A DNA stretch of 64,000 bases, taken from positions 856,001-920,000 of the forward strand of contig JAQGDQ010000034.1 of the NCBI GenBank assembly GCA_030141605.1, written 5' to 3'. The stretch comes from Tubiluchus corallicola. Its lineage: Eukaryota; Priapulida; Priapulimorpha; Priapulimorphida; Tubiluchidae. Positions 12,998-24,900 of the stretch are shown here, in pieces. The notes under the pieces were generated by a model. The model saw only the letters and a program-made list of their open reading frames with translations, ran no database searches and was not told where the DNA came from. The position numbers and the translations under genes are program-made. Numbering within the stretch: the stretch's first letter is position 1; each line of letters starts with the position of its first letter.

Positions 12998-15900
12998 TGC
13001 AACCAAAAATGTGACTTGAAGAGTAACGCTTTTTGCTGTTTTATTATCTGAGTCCTGGAATTGAACATATGAGCTTCTACATGCAAAATGAGCCCAAAAC
13101 ATTCATGCAGCCTAACACCATTGTTATTTTTCTTTTAGTCTGTCAAGTTTGCGGATTTTAGAAGTTCGAGAAAATCATCTGAAAACTTTGCCCAAGTCGA
13201 TGGGCCGACTCCGCGATCTTGAGCGATTAGACGTGGGCAACAATGATTTCTCGGAGCTGGTATGTTTGTCGTGTTTGGCAAATTGCTTGGGTTTTTTATA
13301 TTTGCACAGCCCAGTCTGTTTAACTAGAGCAGTGCAATTTGCTTAGGAGGAAGCTGTTTTCCGTGAATTTTAATGCTTTTCTATGGTTTTGTACACATAC
13401 ACATGTTCGTTAAGTAGGAGGGAAATACTCGTTTTTTTGTATGAGCTAAAATAATTGCAGACAAACACTATTATAGATAATTATGTCTCATTTGCTAGTC
13501 GTATTTGAAAAGTTAGTAAGTGCAGTAATTATTTTAATGGTTATGAGATGATTTAAGAAAATCTGGTATATTAGAGAAGATAAAATATTGTGCTATCCAC
13601 TGATCATGACATAAGCAAATAAAAAATGTCTAATGCAAAAAGTGCCTAAGAAACAATCAGAAGATGATGATAATTTATTATAGACTTTCATTGATTTTGT
13701 TAAGATGGAATGCTTTGCTGTATCTTCTTTCTTTCTATGCAAAGTTTCACTTTCCGACGGCAAGTCTGTAAAATGTGCGTTTTCTATATTGCAGCCCGAC
13801 GTAATTGGGAGCTTGATTGGTCTACTCGAGCTGTGGTGTGATTACAACAAGATTTCAAAGCTTCCCTCGGTAAGTTTCATTCAAAGAGCAAACAAAAAGC
13901 TATTACCTTTGTCCTGTAGTAAAGACCGTAGAAGGTTGAAATGGGGTTGAGGAGGAAGATGATGGGGCCGAGAAAGGGCGGGGGAAAGAGAGTTATAGTA
14001 AACTAAGGATTTCTGCAGCCAGTACTGGCGGATTTCAATGAGTGTTCTGTGACCTTGGATGGGTTCATCAGGGGCAAAGGGCCAAAGGTAAGTCTTCTTG
14101 AAAATTGACATTTTACCTTCTTTTAGGGTTTTAACCATTGGCAGATGTGATAGAGGATGCAGATACCTAGTGTGTGGTGTTAAGTTGGTCGAATGTAAAT
14201 GGTCAACACTTAACTTTTACAGCCAGGCGACAATTATTACTTTATAAAGTAGGTACATGAAGGTGGTGCCTGTGTAATGGTATAGTGTTATGACCTTAGG
14301 TCAAGCTGTCAAGGCCAAAGTAAACAATCTGAAGAGTAAACTTTTAAAAGTCAAAAACTCGAAAGTGCAAAATTTTGAGGAAGGTCATAATGTTTGCTTC
14401 AATTTAATATGAAACCCTTAGTATAACACTTATGGCCTGTAGCTGTCAATGCGAAATTCTAATACCCGGGTAATGATTATTGCTAGGTCCATATTAGCAT
14501 GCAAAGTTTGCTTGATTTGTACTTGCACTGTGCTTGATATTAGTCAGTATGTCTGAGAGCTGTCAACACTTGGTCTAGAAGTAGTTTATTTGGCTGGTGG
14601 TCAATTTATAAATAAACAGTGTGTCATTACACAGGCTAGTATGTTTATTTTAAACTGCTTATTGACGTAGGGCATTACCCCTGCTTACATTAAACAGCTG
14701 TCAGACTGGAACCTGTTGAAACTGATATGCAGTACTAAATAAACTAATTTCTAAAGTGGCTAATGCTGAACACTTACCTACATGACTCAGTTAACAGCTT
14801 CTTATTGCCAATGGTTGTGCTGTTAGTACACTTCAGAGCAAGTTTGTTGCGTATTTTTTATTCGAGAGAAATTATACTTGCCACAGTTTCTAAAACACTG
14901 TTGAATATATGTTATCTGTGCTTGTATTTTGGCATATAAAATTTCTATCAAATTCTTTGCAGTTCAAATCACGCTTTTTGAAACTTTTTTGTTTCTACAG
15001 TCAAACCTCGTTATAATGTCCGCGTTTATTATGCCAACCTCGATTAACTCCCAAATTTTTAGCAAAACAAAATATCTATATTTGCTTGGATATGTATGTA
15101 TTAATGTAGCTCATTATAGTGGCGAAGTTGCTATGATGCCAATTTTTTGCATTCCCAAAGTGGGCAGTATAAAGAGGTTTGACCAGGGCCACTGAGAGAG
15201 GTTTTATGTGTTGGAGCAAGGCAAATTTTGCACCCCTCCCTCACCTGAACAAGAGATGAAGACTATTAAATACAATACAATAATTTATGTTCAATAATCT
15301 TTGTTTCTTAATAACTGAAAAATGTTTATTCACAGTGAACCATTTTATGTCCCCGTTCATTTTCTGCTAAATAAAGTCGCTTTTCTGGATCTTTTCTTGC
15401 AAAACAATGAATAACCTCATCAAAATTCACTGTTTTGCTAGTTCAGTTTCAGTACTCAGTCTTGCCAGCTCTACTAGCCTTTCCCGTGTCATTGTGAGGC
15501 TAAGGATATTTTTAACCTGTTTTGGTTTGCTCAATGGGTGCTCCGCAGAGGCAACAGTAGCCGGTATTGTAAGAAGAATACGTAGGCACACACATTCATT
15601 TGGAAAGAGCCCTACCAGTATGTACTTCCTCAGACAATTCACCAACTCTATGGCCAGAGTAGGGCATCTGATTCAGCTTGACAGGAATACTATTCATGCC
15701 GACGTACAAAATTTTATATTTATGTGCCCGGGGACTTCACAGTCGGGCCTACAGAACTTCCTGGGCCCGGAGCAGTGTACTGGCTGCACCCCCTCCCTCC
15801 CTTGGGCCTGGGTTTGACTGTATTATATGTTAATTATGCCTTGGCTTTTCATACTCTTGCTTGGCAAGTTTTTGTTGCTCAGTCATTAAATAATATTTTA

Positions 15901-18900
15901 ATTAGCCGTGCTGTTGTACTCTTTTCCAGGCACTTGGCAAACTAAAGCAACTTATGTTTCTGGACGCGTCTCATAATCGAATAGAACACATTGCTGATAA
16001 CATGATGTCGTGCGAAGCCTTGTCAGATCTGTACCTCACTGGAAACTCGTTGTCAAGCTTACCCGAGTCTATTGGTAACCGTGATCTGAATAGACTCTTG
16101 ATAGGCGGGAATTAAGGCCTAATAAGAAATAATAACATCAGTGATGCAATAAGCAATGTTGTCAAATTTATTTTGGACATTTCGGATGTCCTAGCAGCAA
16201 GTTTCAGCAGGTTGGAACTCGAAAAAAGAATGGATTTAATTTAGAAATCGAATTTGTAAGCCGCTTAGCCAAAAAAAACTATTGTAGTTTGCTAGCTAAC
16301 AACAAATAGTAAAAGAATAATAAACAATGACCAAACACATTCATCACTCTTATTATTATTTGTTATCGCTTACCGTTTTGCAAACTGTTGTAGACTTTTT
16401 TTGTGGTCAATAGCTTGCAGGTGTGATTTCTAATGTAGATCAATTTGTTTTTGTTTCTAGTTTTTAGTCGGCTGGGGTTGTCTGATAGGACAGCTGAAAC
16501 GTTTAAAATGGATTTCATAGCTAGTTTTATTGCATAGTTTGGTGCTGTTTTTTTATGTATGATTTATCGCCACTTCATTTGTTTCTAAAATACTAAATAA
16601 TGAATAATGTGGCAGAAGTGTCAATGTTTCTGTCAAATATGAAGAGATACAGCTGGTTGTAGATTTGAACCGAGCACTTTGGGATACAAATCCGTTTATA
16701 CCGCATTAATATTTCTCATTTTGCTTTCATTCGTTTTACGCATTTGAACTGATTTTTTTCTTTTCTAGGAAAATTGTCAAACTTAACTACATTGAAAGTT
16801 GACAGCAATAATGTATCTTTTGTGCCAAACGGCATCGGACAGTGAGTATGATTCCATTATTTCTAACATTTTTTTGGTTTTCATGCTTTTGTTTGTATTT
16901 GCGAATTACAAATCCAGTTACTGCGGTTACTTTCAAAATGCACAAACAATGATGTTAACTTTCAGCCATTAACTATCAGTGATCTTTAAGCATATTTTCA
17001 ATTAATTTATACTAGTGCATATTTGCATATTTAGTAATAAATAGAGCGACATTTGTGTCATACACGATGAAACTTCTCCTTCATGAGACCATGAGTAAAT
17101 ATAGTCAGTTTGTATTCAGTAGATCTGAATGTAATATATTTGCTGAGAAATTTTAAATCTTAAAATCGTAGTCAGCAACGCATTTTTGTTGATTGTGACT
17201 ATTTCTACATTACATTGATTTTTATTATTTTAAAAATCTCTTCTTCTTGCTGCGGAGGATTTTCATTTTATTGGTATGTACACCACTAGGTATTTTTGTT
17301 GTTATCAATGAAAAGTTTGTTATGCTATTGTATTTACAAAAAAACTTTTTATCAGACTTGTACTGTCGTGCAGTATAAGAATGTTGTTTTTATGGTGTCT
17401 ATTAAATAGTTTTCATGTTTCAGACTGAGCTGTCTGTCTGAATTGAACTTGAGCAATAATCGGATCAGCAGGTTGCCTAGCAGCATTGGTTTGTTGCGCA
17501 ATTTGCGAACGTTAAACGTGGACGAGAATGACCTGGAAGAAATTCCTCACGAGGTAATATAAGATCGTCGTGTAAACTTGTTTGCTTTTTAAGTACTTTC
17601 ATTTTTGGTTTTTAAAAAGGCCCTTCATTTGTGTTTTTGCGATGATTATGTACGGCTGTGACTTGAAATTTTTAATGGTCGTTGTTAAAATTAAATTTAA
17701 CAATCCTCTTCTTAGTTAAAAATGCATGAATGGACTAGCAGCCAGTTATTTATCCGAATTTTTCCAAATGTACACACCATCTTGCCGACTAAGATCATCT
17801 GATCATAATACTGTAGTACAACCTAGAACTAATCCTGTTTAGCTGGAGATAGCTTTCTTCCAGTGCTGCCCTCACTTATGGAATGCGCTTTCAGTTGTGG
17901 TCACAAACTCTCGAAGTATCACTGTTTTTAAACGTCAAATTAAAATATTTTTAATTTTAGAAGCGTTTTCAACTTTTTTGCTTTTTGATTTATACGTAAT
18001 TGTGGTCTTTAATGGATTTTAGGCAATAAAATTATTATTTTTATTTTATTGTTATTATAGTTGTTTGCATCGGAAACATTATAGGCCGATAAATACAATA
18101 TTTATCTATAGGATAACATAAATAGGACATTTATCTGTGAAATGTTTCTTCCTATTGGCTTCATTAACTGTTTTATAATAGAATAAGAGTTTTTTATATT
18201 TTTATATTAATTTTACTAATTTTTTTCCTGAAATTTTGTATTATTTAGCTGTTTTAAATCGTCAATTTAATATTAGTCTTATGTATTCGTACTGCACTGC
18301 ATTCAAGAACATGTTCATATATTTTATGATATTAAATAAATAAACGTGATTAGATGATACAATATTTCGTAGATTGGCAGTTGCAGCGGGTTGACCGTGT
18401 TTTCCGCTCGCGACAACAGACTGCACCACATTCCGGAGGAAATCGGTCATGTGAGCCGACTTCGAGTGATCAACCTGAGCGAGAATCAGCTACTCTTCCT
18501 ACCTATAAGCTTAATGAAGTTAAAACACCTGGATGCCTTGTGGTTATCCGAAAATCAGGTAATTGTGGAATTCTGAAAAAAAAAAACACAATTTGTCGTT
18601 AATTGTTCTTAATGTTATTGCAGTTTTGGATCTTACAGTTTGATACACGTCAAACCAAAATCACGCATTTGAAGAAGGTGCTTTTTGTAGCTTGGTTAAT
18701 TATAAAGTCTTCCTCTGAGTCGAGTCACTGAACCAGCAGAGGTGTGTCTTGCTCCTGTTCGGGGGTATATACATTCTTCATCTGTGAGGTAAACAGCCTG
18801 ACGGCGTAACCACTTTGCTATGAAACTCAGGTTACTCTGAATTATGATTGTAACGGTTTGGCTGGCGGAGAAAAAATGAGGCTATTCAACTTTGAATTTA

Positions 18901-21900
18901 ACTTACAGAATGTTTCACACATTATTGCATCTGTTATCACACTTATACATGTTTGCCTCAGGCAAGTTGTCTGGCACTTAAGATATACGTGAAATTGTTT
19001 TTTTCGACAGGATTAACCTTTCAGTAAAAATAAAGTATACCACCAGCCTGCTTGTGATGTCTGAAAGTGCTTGTAATGTATACGCTCAAACCAAAGTTGC
19101 GTTCCCATTTTCTATGTTAGTTTATTCTGCAAAAAATACAAATTTTTTGTAGTCTACAATTACTACCGCTACAAAACTACTAAAATAAGTGCTACAGATT
19201 ACTACGTTACACTAATAAGCTAAAATGCATGCATACATTTTTGGTCCAATATTGAGTCGAGAAAAAGCCAAAATGTCAGTAAAAAGTAGCAGTATAATTG
19301 TAAGTCAAAATTTAAATGTAACAGAGACCTGTGCAAATAGCAAGTTTCGCCTATACAATGTCAGAGTAGAAAAAAAGTAGTCTAGCTTGTTGAACTACAG
19401 TCTAATATATTGTGGCTTCCAATGCATATACTACCTTGGGAAGGGGCAATAGACCAAAACATTTGTACCTGCAACAGTGCAACAGTACCTGCAATGGTGA
19501 TATTCTGAGTGTAATTTAGACATGTAATTAATGTAGTTAAAAGAACTAATTCTGTATTAGTAAACATAAGCAGTAGCCTTTTAAAAAACATCACTGATGT
19601 TGTTGTAGTACATATGCAAATAATGACGTAATTTAAGCTAAAATATCCTAAACAATGTTTTTCTGCTTGTTTCAGTGGCATAAAAGTTACACTGGGATAA
19701 GTCAAACTAATTGAAGTGTACACGTTTATCATTATTATTAATAATTTCTGTATTTATTATTTTAAATTGTTATTTGCTTTTCTAAAACTTTACGAAACAT
19801 TTTAGAAATGTTATTCTGTATTGTTGTAGGCCATTCCTCTGATTCCGTTGCAACCTGACATAGATCCGCACACCCGACAGCGTGTTCTGACTTGTTTTAT
19901 GTTTCCACAGCAGTCGTCCAGAGGGCAGGGTGAGTTGTACTTGTGTTGATAAAACGTGTTTGTTATAGTCGATGTAACTAATGTTAGTAACGTTAATTTT
20001 ACAGACTTAGTAGCGTTGGGGATTAGGCCCCGTTGTAGAAATTTTAGTTACCAGTTAGTTGACTGTTTGTGTCGTATTTAAAATAGGTGACTATCTGAGC
20101 GATGGGGATAGCTTTCATCCGTCCTTGTGGGAAGAGGAGAGACTGACACGTCAACAGATCGCGTTCGACATGCCTTCTGATCAGGATCATGTAAGTTTGG
20201 TTGTTACAAAAGTTTTTCTAAATACAGCATACTCGCGAATATAATTATAGTATAAAGAATTTGTTATTTTTCTGGAATCGGTGCAGATTTACTGGATTGA
20301 AAACTGGGTAGTTATTCGATTTCATTTGATAAATGAGATTCTGCTGTCTAAGTTCCTTTTAATTTTGGTGTGAACGCTACCAGTTCTGTATTTTCTAAGC
20401 AGACTATACCTTTGTTGTAGCTCATTTTGTTGGAATACTGAAAATCGAGTGTCTTAGTGGTGTAATAGTTAGCATAGCTGCTTGGAAAGCAGAATGTTTC
20501 GGGCTCGAGTCCTAGTAAGAATGTAAAAATTTTTCAGACTCTAATTAAGTGTTACTGTTCATAGAATTTATTTACTTCACTATCATCCCCATCATTATAG
20601 TATCATTAGTTCAGAAATTAGTAGTTCACCGTTTACTGGAGTTTGTACTTCTCTTTCAGGATAGCACTCTGTTAAGAAATCCCACTCCGTACCCGAAGGA
20701 GATGCGAATGCTCGCCAAACACGCTCAGAATGTCAGCGCGAGACTGGCTAACGGTCCCGTTGCTCATCCGAACGACTCCATGAACTCGACGGCCGACAGA
20801 TTTCACCAACACGTAAGTACGAAAAGTCGTAAGCGACATCTAGGATTTCACCTTTAACCAGCTTACAATTTCACGCTCCTTTCTTATAAGACAAATTCTA
20901 AAATTGAGCGCTCAACTAATAATGTTGATAGGCCTTTTGCTCAATTACGAGTAGTTTGCTTATAAAAGTATGTGCCAAAAGAGTATTATTTGGAGTGCCA
21001 TTTCAGCCAGTAATATTGTAGTTAGACTGTAGCATCATAGTGTTACTAGATAATTGTTACCAAAAAAACTTACCGTAAATGTAGTGCTCTTTTGCCATAT
21101 CGACAGACCTCTCTCAATAAGTAAAGATCTTAGTACATTTCACCTGAAGACTAGAGTATGCTTGAGTGTATTTATAAATTTTCTTCTTATAAATACTTAT
21201 AATAATTATAAATAATTATTAGTATAATAATAATAATAGTATAATTATAAATATTGCTTGTTTTTAAATGCAGTGATCATCTGGCACTCATTTTTATAAT
21301 GTTAACTTCAGTCTATTTAAATTAGTGTTAGGTAAAGTCATTTTAGTGTGATGTAATTTAATTGTAATTTTAAACTTCAGTGTATCTTAATTGATGTAAA
21401 GTAATTTAACCTTCGGGTTCCAAGAGTTTTTATAATAATAAACTTTAATAAACAATTAAATAAGCTGTAGATTAACGAATAATGATTAACAGTTTACATT
21501 CCTATTAGATACAGTAATATTTGTATCTAATATTGGACCATAGTTGACCTATTTTGTTCCAGAACATATCAGCCAACAGCATGGAGGGCACACCAGCAAA
21601 AAGTCCTCTCTATCCGACGAGTACCGTTAACGGCGTCGACGTGAAAGTCAGAGAAGCCAAGGTTACGAAACCGACGTCACCAGTCCTGCAAGAGAGTCAC
21701 GTACTGTACAGATGTGACAAAGTGAGTGTTGATGGACACTCGGTGATTTTAATTGCTAATTAATAATGGTTTGATGATGTTTTTTATGTTCTCTTAATTT
21801 AAGTGGCAACACATGCAGCAATTAACTTTGCAAACCTTAAAACTTTGCAGAATATGGCTTCTCATTCGTTGATAGAAAATTTTTATTACGGATCACTGTT

Positions 21901-24900
21901 GCGTAACTAACAATGCAGTTTGTTTACTTTGCACCTACAGGGAAAATTTGTTAAAAATTTTTTTTTTAACTAGGAGAAGCAGGCCCGGGATAAGGCACGC
22001 ATGAAGAAACATCAAGAATTAACAAAGGTATATGCGTAGCTTGATTGTTTTTAGGTATAACAGCATCGCAAATGAAGCGAGACAAATGATTTCCTGTTGC
22101 TTTTAGTTCTATAAGACATCAGATTTGCTATACCCTTACTTTACATTTCCCTTTTGTAAATACAGAGTCTGCATCTGCGCCTGCAAAATATTGCAAATAC
22201 CTGTATTTTTTAGATCTTTGCATCATGATGTCATTACTACATTTAAGTGTGTAAAATAAACCATGTATTGAAAACATAGTTGTAACATATAGAATAGAAG
22301 AGAAATTTATTTTTTACATGGATGTACTCCAAAATTCGTATAATACAATATTTCCATGATGGTTTGTACATAAAATAGATAATTTCAAATAAATAAGTAA
22401 AATTAAAGAAAAGCTTGTTTAGAGTGTGTTATTCTTTCCTAGCTTGACTAGATTAAAAACTGGTCACCTTTCTTTTCCATTTTTCTTACTATGTTATCTA
22501 AATGATAGATGAGAGCCTTTGTTATAGGAAAGTTATAAACTTTTGTCGTTTCATGGGAGATAATCAGTAGCTACAGGTCCGCAGTTGATGTCTGATTCCC
22601 ATAAAGCAGTTTTACACACCGATTTCCTTCCAACAAATCCAGTAATTTATTCTACTCGCGTGTTTACAGGCGTTGAATAGACTTGAAACGTCTTCCACCT
22701 CGAGTCGAGGATCGGCAAAGATCAAACGGCAGTCGTCATGTGACTCGGTTCGAGATAACAAGGCAGACGGACAAGAAGATGCCACGTCTCAGCGTAACAG
22801 CACGGATAAAATCGAACGGGATGCTCGGTGAGTAGAAAGTAGTGGTGCGGCTTTAACTTTCATTTTTTTGTTCCTTTATTTTGTAAATTGTCACTAATTA
22901 TTCGATACCTATTTGCGGAGATTACATGTCAGCACGTTCTTTGTGATTTTGCTTCCGCCATCTATTGTGTAATCTCTTAACTACTTTAATTTGTTGTTTA
23001 CGTTATTTTTAGTTTTTCGAAATATGTCGGTCTTCGCGAGCTCGGACGCATGCGACGACACGGACATTTGCCTTTATCCGTCGAACCAGGTTACAGGAGT
23101 GATTATGAACTGCATAGGAAATCTCAAAGTATGTTTTGTTTACTTCATTTTCTTAGATCAAAGTCATTTCAGCTACAGTAGGCGCCGCTTAATAGACTCA
23201 CTTTGGGACCGAAGTGTTTTGACATAATTAACCGACTGAACCTATTAACCAATACAGGTACAGAAGTACAGAAGTCAATAAACGTACCGGCTTACAAACA
23301 AAGCAGCACTTAACGTGATTGTTTCTGCATACATAGTGCATAAAACAGAAATAAAGATGACATAAAAGTAGGGCTTTTTAGGCACGTACAAATGTCTCAC
23401 TCTAAGTAGGCGAAGGAAAAATATTGAATCAATTATGCAGCGTTATTTGAGTCAATTACCAATAGTTGTTTGAATAGTTACCTTTTTGTATGTTTGAACA
23501 GAAGCGCGGCCTGTACCAGGCATTTTTGTATCAATTAAGCGATTGAGTCTATTAACCGTGAGTCTATTAAGCTTCGCCTACTGTAGTTTTTGCATTTTTG
23601 TGTAAAATTTATTTGGAAATTTCCTCAATTTCGCATTTCGTAGTTGTGCACGTTATTAGAGCAAGTTACAGTAAGTTTCCATTGAAACGGAACCGTCGTG
23701 TCTGAAATATCGCAGCAGCAAATACTTGGTTAAAACTTTTTTTTTGAATATAACCTGGTCTGGTATTACGTCAGCGAGGAACATCTGTAGTGAATACATG
23801 TGTATTTTTCCGGCACTTTTGCACTAAGCACTAAGCTTGTAAAGTTTGCTATGGCAAAATTGAATAGTAAAGATATCATTAGTTATCTCTTGATTATCTC
23901 ATTAGTTATCTCTTGATTATCTCATTAGTTATCTATTGATTATCTCATTAGTTATCTCTTGATTATCTCATTAGTTATTTCTTGATTATCTCATTAGTTA
24001 TCTCTTGATTATCTCATTAGTTATTTCTTGATTATCTCATTAGTTATCTCTTGACTATCTGATTAGTTATTTCTTGACTATCTGATTAGTTATTTCGTGA
24101 TTATCTCATTAGTTATCTCTTGATTATCTCATTAGTTATTTCTTGATTATCTCATTAGTTATCTCTTGACTATCTGATTAGTTATTTCTTGATTATCTCA
24201 TTAGTTATCTCTTGATTATATCACTAGTTATCTATTGATTATCTCATTAGTTATCTCTTGATTATCTCATTAGTTATCTCTTGATTATCTCATTAGTTAT
24301 TTCTTGATTATCTCATTAGTTATCTCTTGATTATCTCATTAGTTATTTCTTGATTATCTCATTAGTTATTTCTTGATTATCTCATTAGTTATCTCTTGAT
24401 TATCTCATTAGTTATCTCTTGATTATCTCATTAGTTATCTCTTGATTATCTCATTAGTTATTTCTTGATTATCTCATTAGTTATCTCTTGATTATCTAAT
24501 TAGTTATCTCTTGATTATCTCATTAGTTATTTCTTGATTATCTCATTAGTTATCTATTGATTATCTCATTAGTTATCTCTTGATTATCTCATTAGTTATC
24601 TCTTGATTATCTCATTAGTTATTTCTTGATTATCTCATTAGTTATTTCTTGATTATCTCATTAGTTATTTCTTGATTATCTCATTAGTTATCTCTTGATT
24701 ATCTCATTAGTTATTTCTTGATTATCTCATTAGTTATCTCTTGATTATCTCATTAGTTATCTCTTGATTATCTCATTGGTTATCTCTTGATTATCTCATT
24801 AGTGATAATGTTCTAAAATGAGAGGGCTCCTAGTGCTGTGCAGATGTGTATACGCTCCCTCTCAAAGAGAGAACAGCCACTGGCAATAAGTAGGCTCTTG

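Larger units (their letters stand above)
14998..15820. mobile_element. Pogo/Tigger-like MITE split by a hAT insertion
   Basis: The left end CAGTCAAACCTCGTTATAA and the right end GAGGTTTGACTG are terminal inverted repeats, and TA flanks both sides (14996-14997 and 15821-15822). Removing the nested hAT and one copy of its duplication leaves a 188-base MITE. The ends are the typical CAGTCAAACCTCG type of pogo-like elements. It lies in intron 6 of the LAP gene. Confidence 0.8.
9183..18558 (+). other. Exons 1-10: leucine-rich repeat block of the LAP protein
   Basis: These exons encode residues 1-396. About 17 repeats of the LxxLxLxxNxLxxLP type can be read, for example [45 protein letters not shown] and [18 protein letters not shown] proteins normally carry 16 LRRs, so the block is complete. 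Exon boundaries cut repeats at varied points rather than one repeat per exon. Introns here hold a CAT-rich microsatellite, a GA repeat, a nested transposon pair, a tRNA-like remnant and a LINE tail. The remaining intron sequence looks unique and AT-rich. Confidence 0.92.

Noticed and set aside
12730-13102. Ser-Leu repeat frames on the minus strand
   Set aside because: Products of the GA microsatellite.
15407-15945. Plus-strand frames of 136 and 73 codons
   Set aside because: Shadows of the minus-strand hAT transposase relic and the element's right end.
22991-23227. 78-codon frame over LAP exon 17
   Set aside because: Wrong frame: splicing phases require the frame giving [18 protein letters not shown], with the exon ending at 23128.
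23876-24803. Regular short repeats resembling a CRISPR array
   Set aside because: Units are head to tail with no unique spacers, and the setting is an intron of an animal gene.
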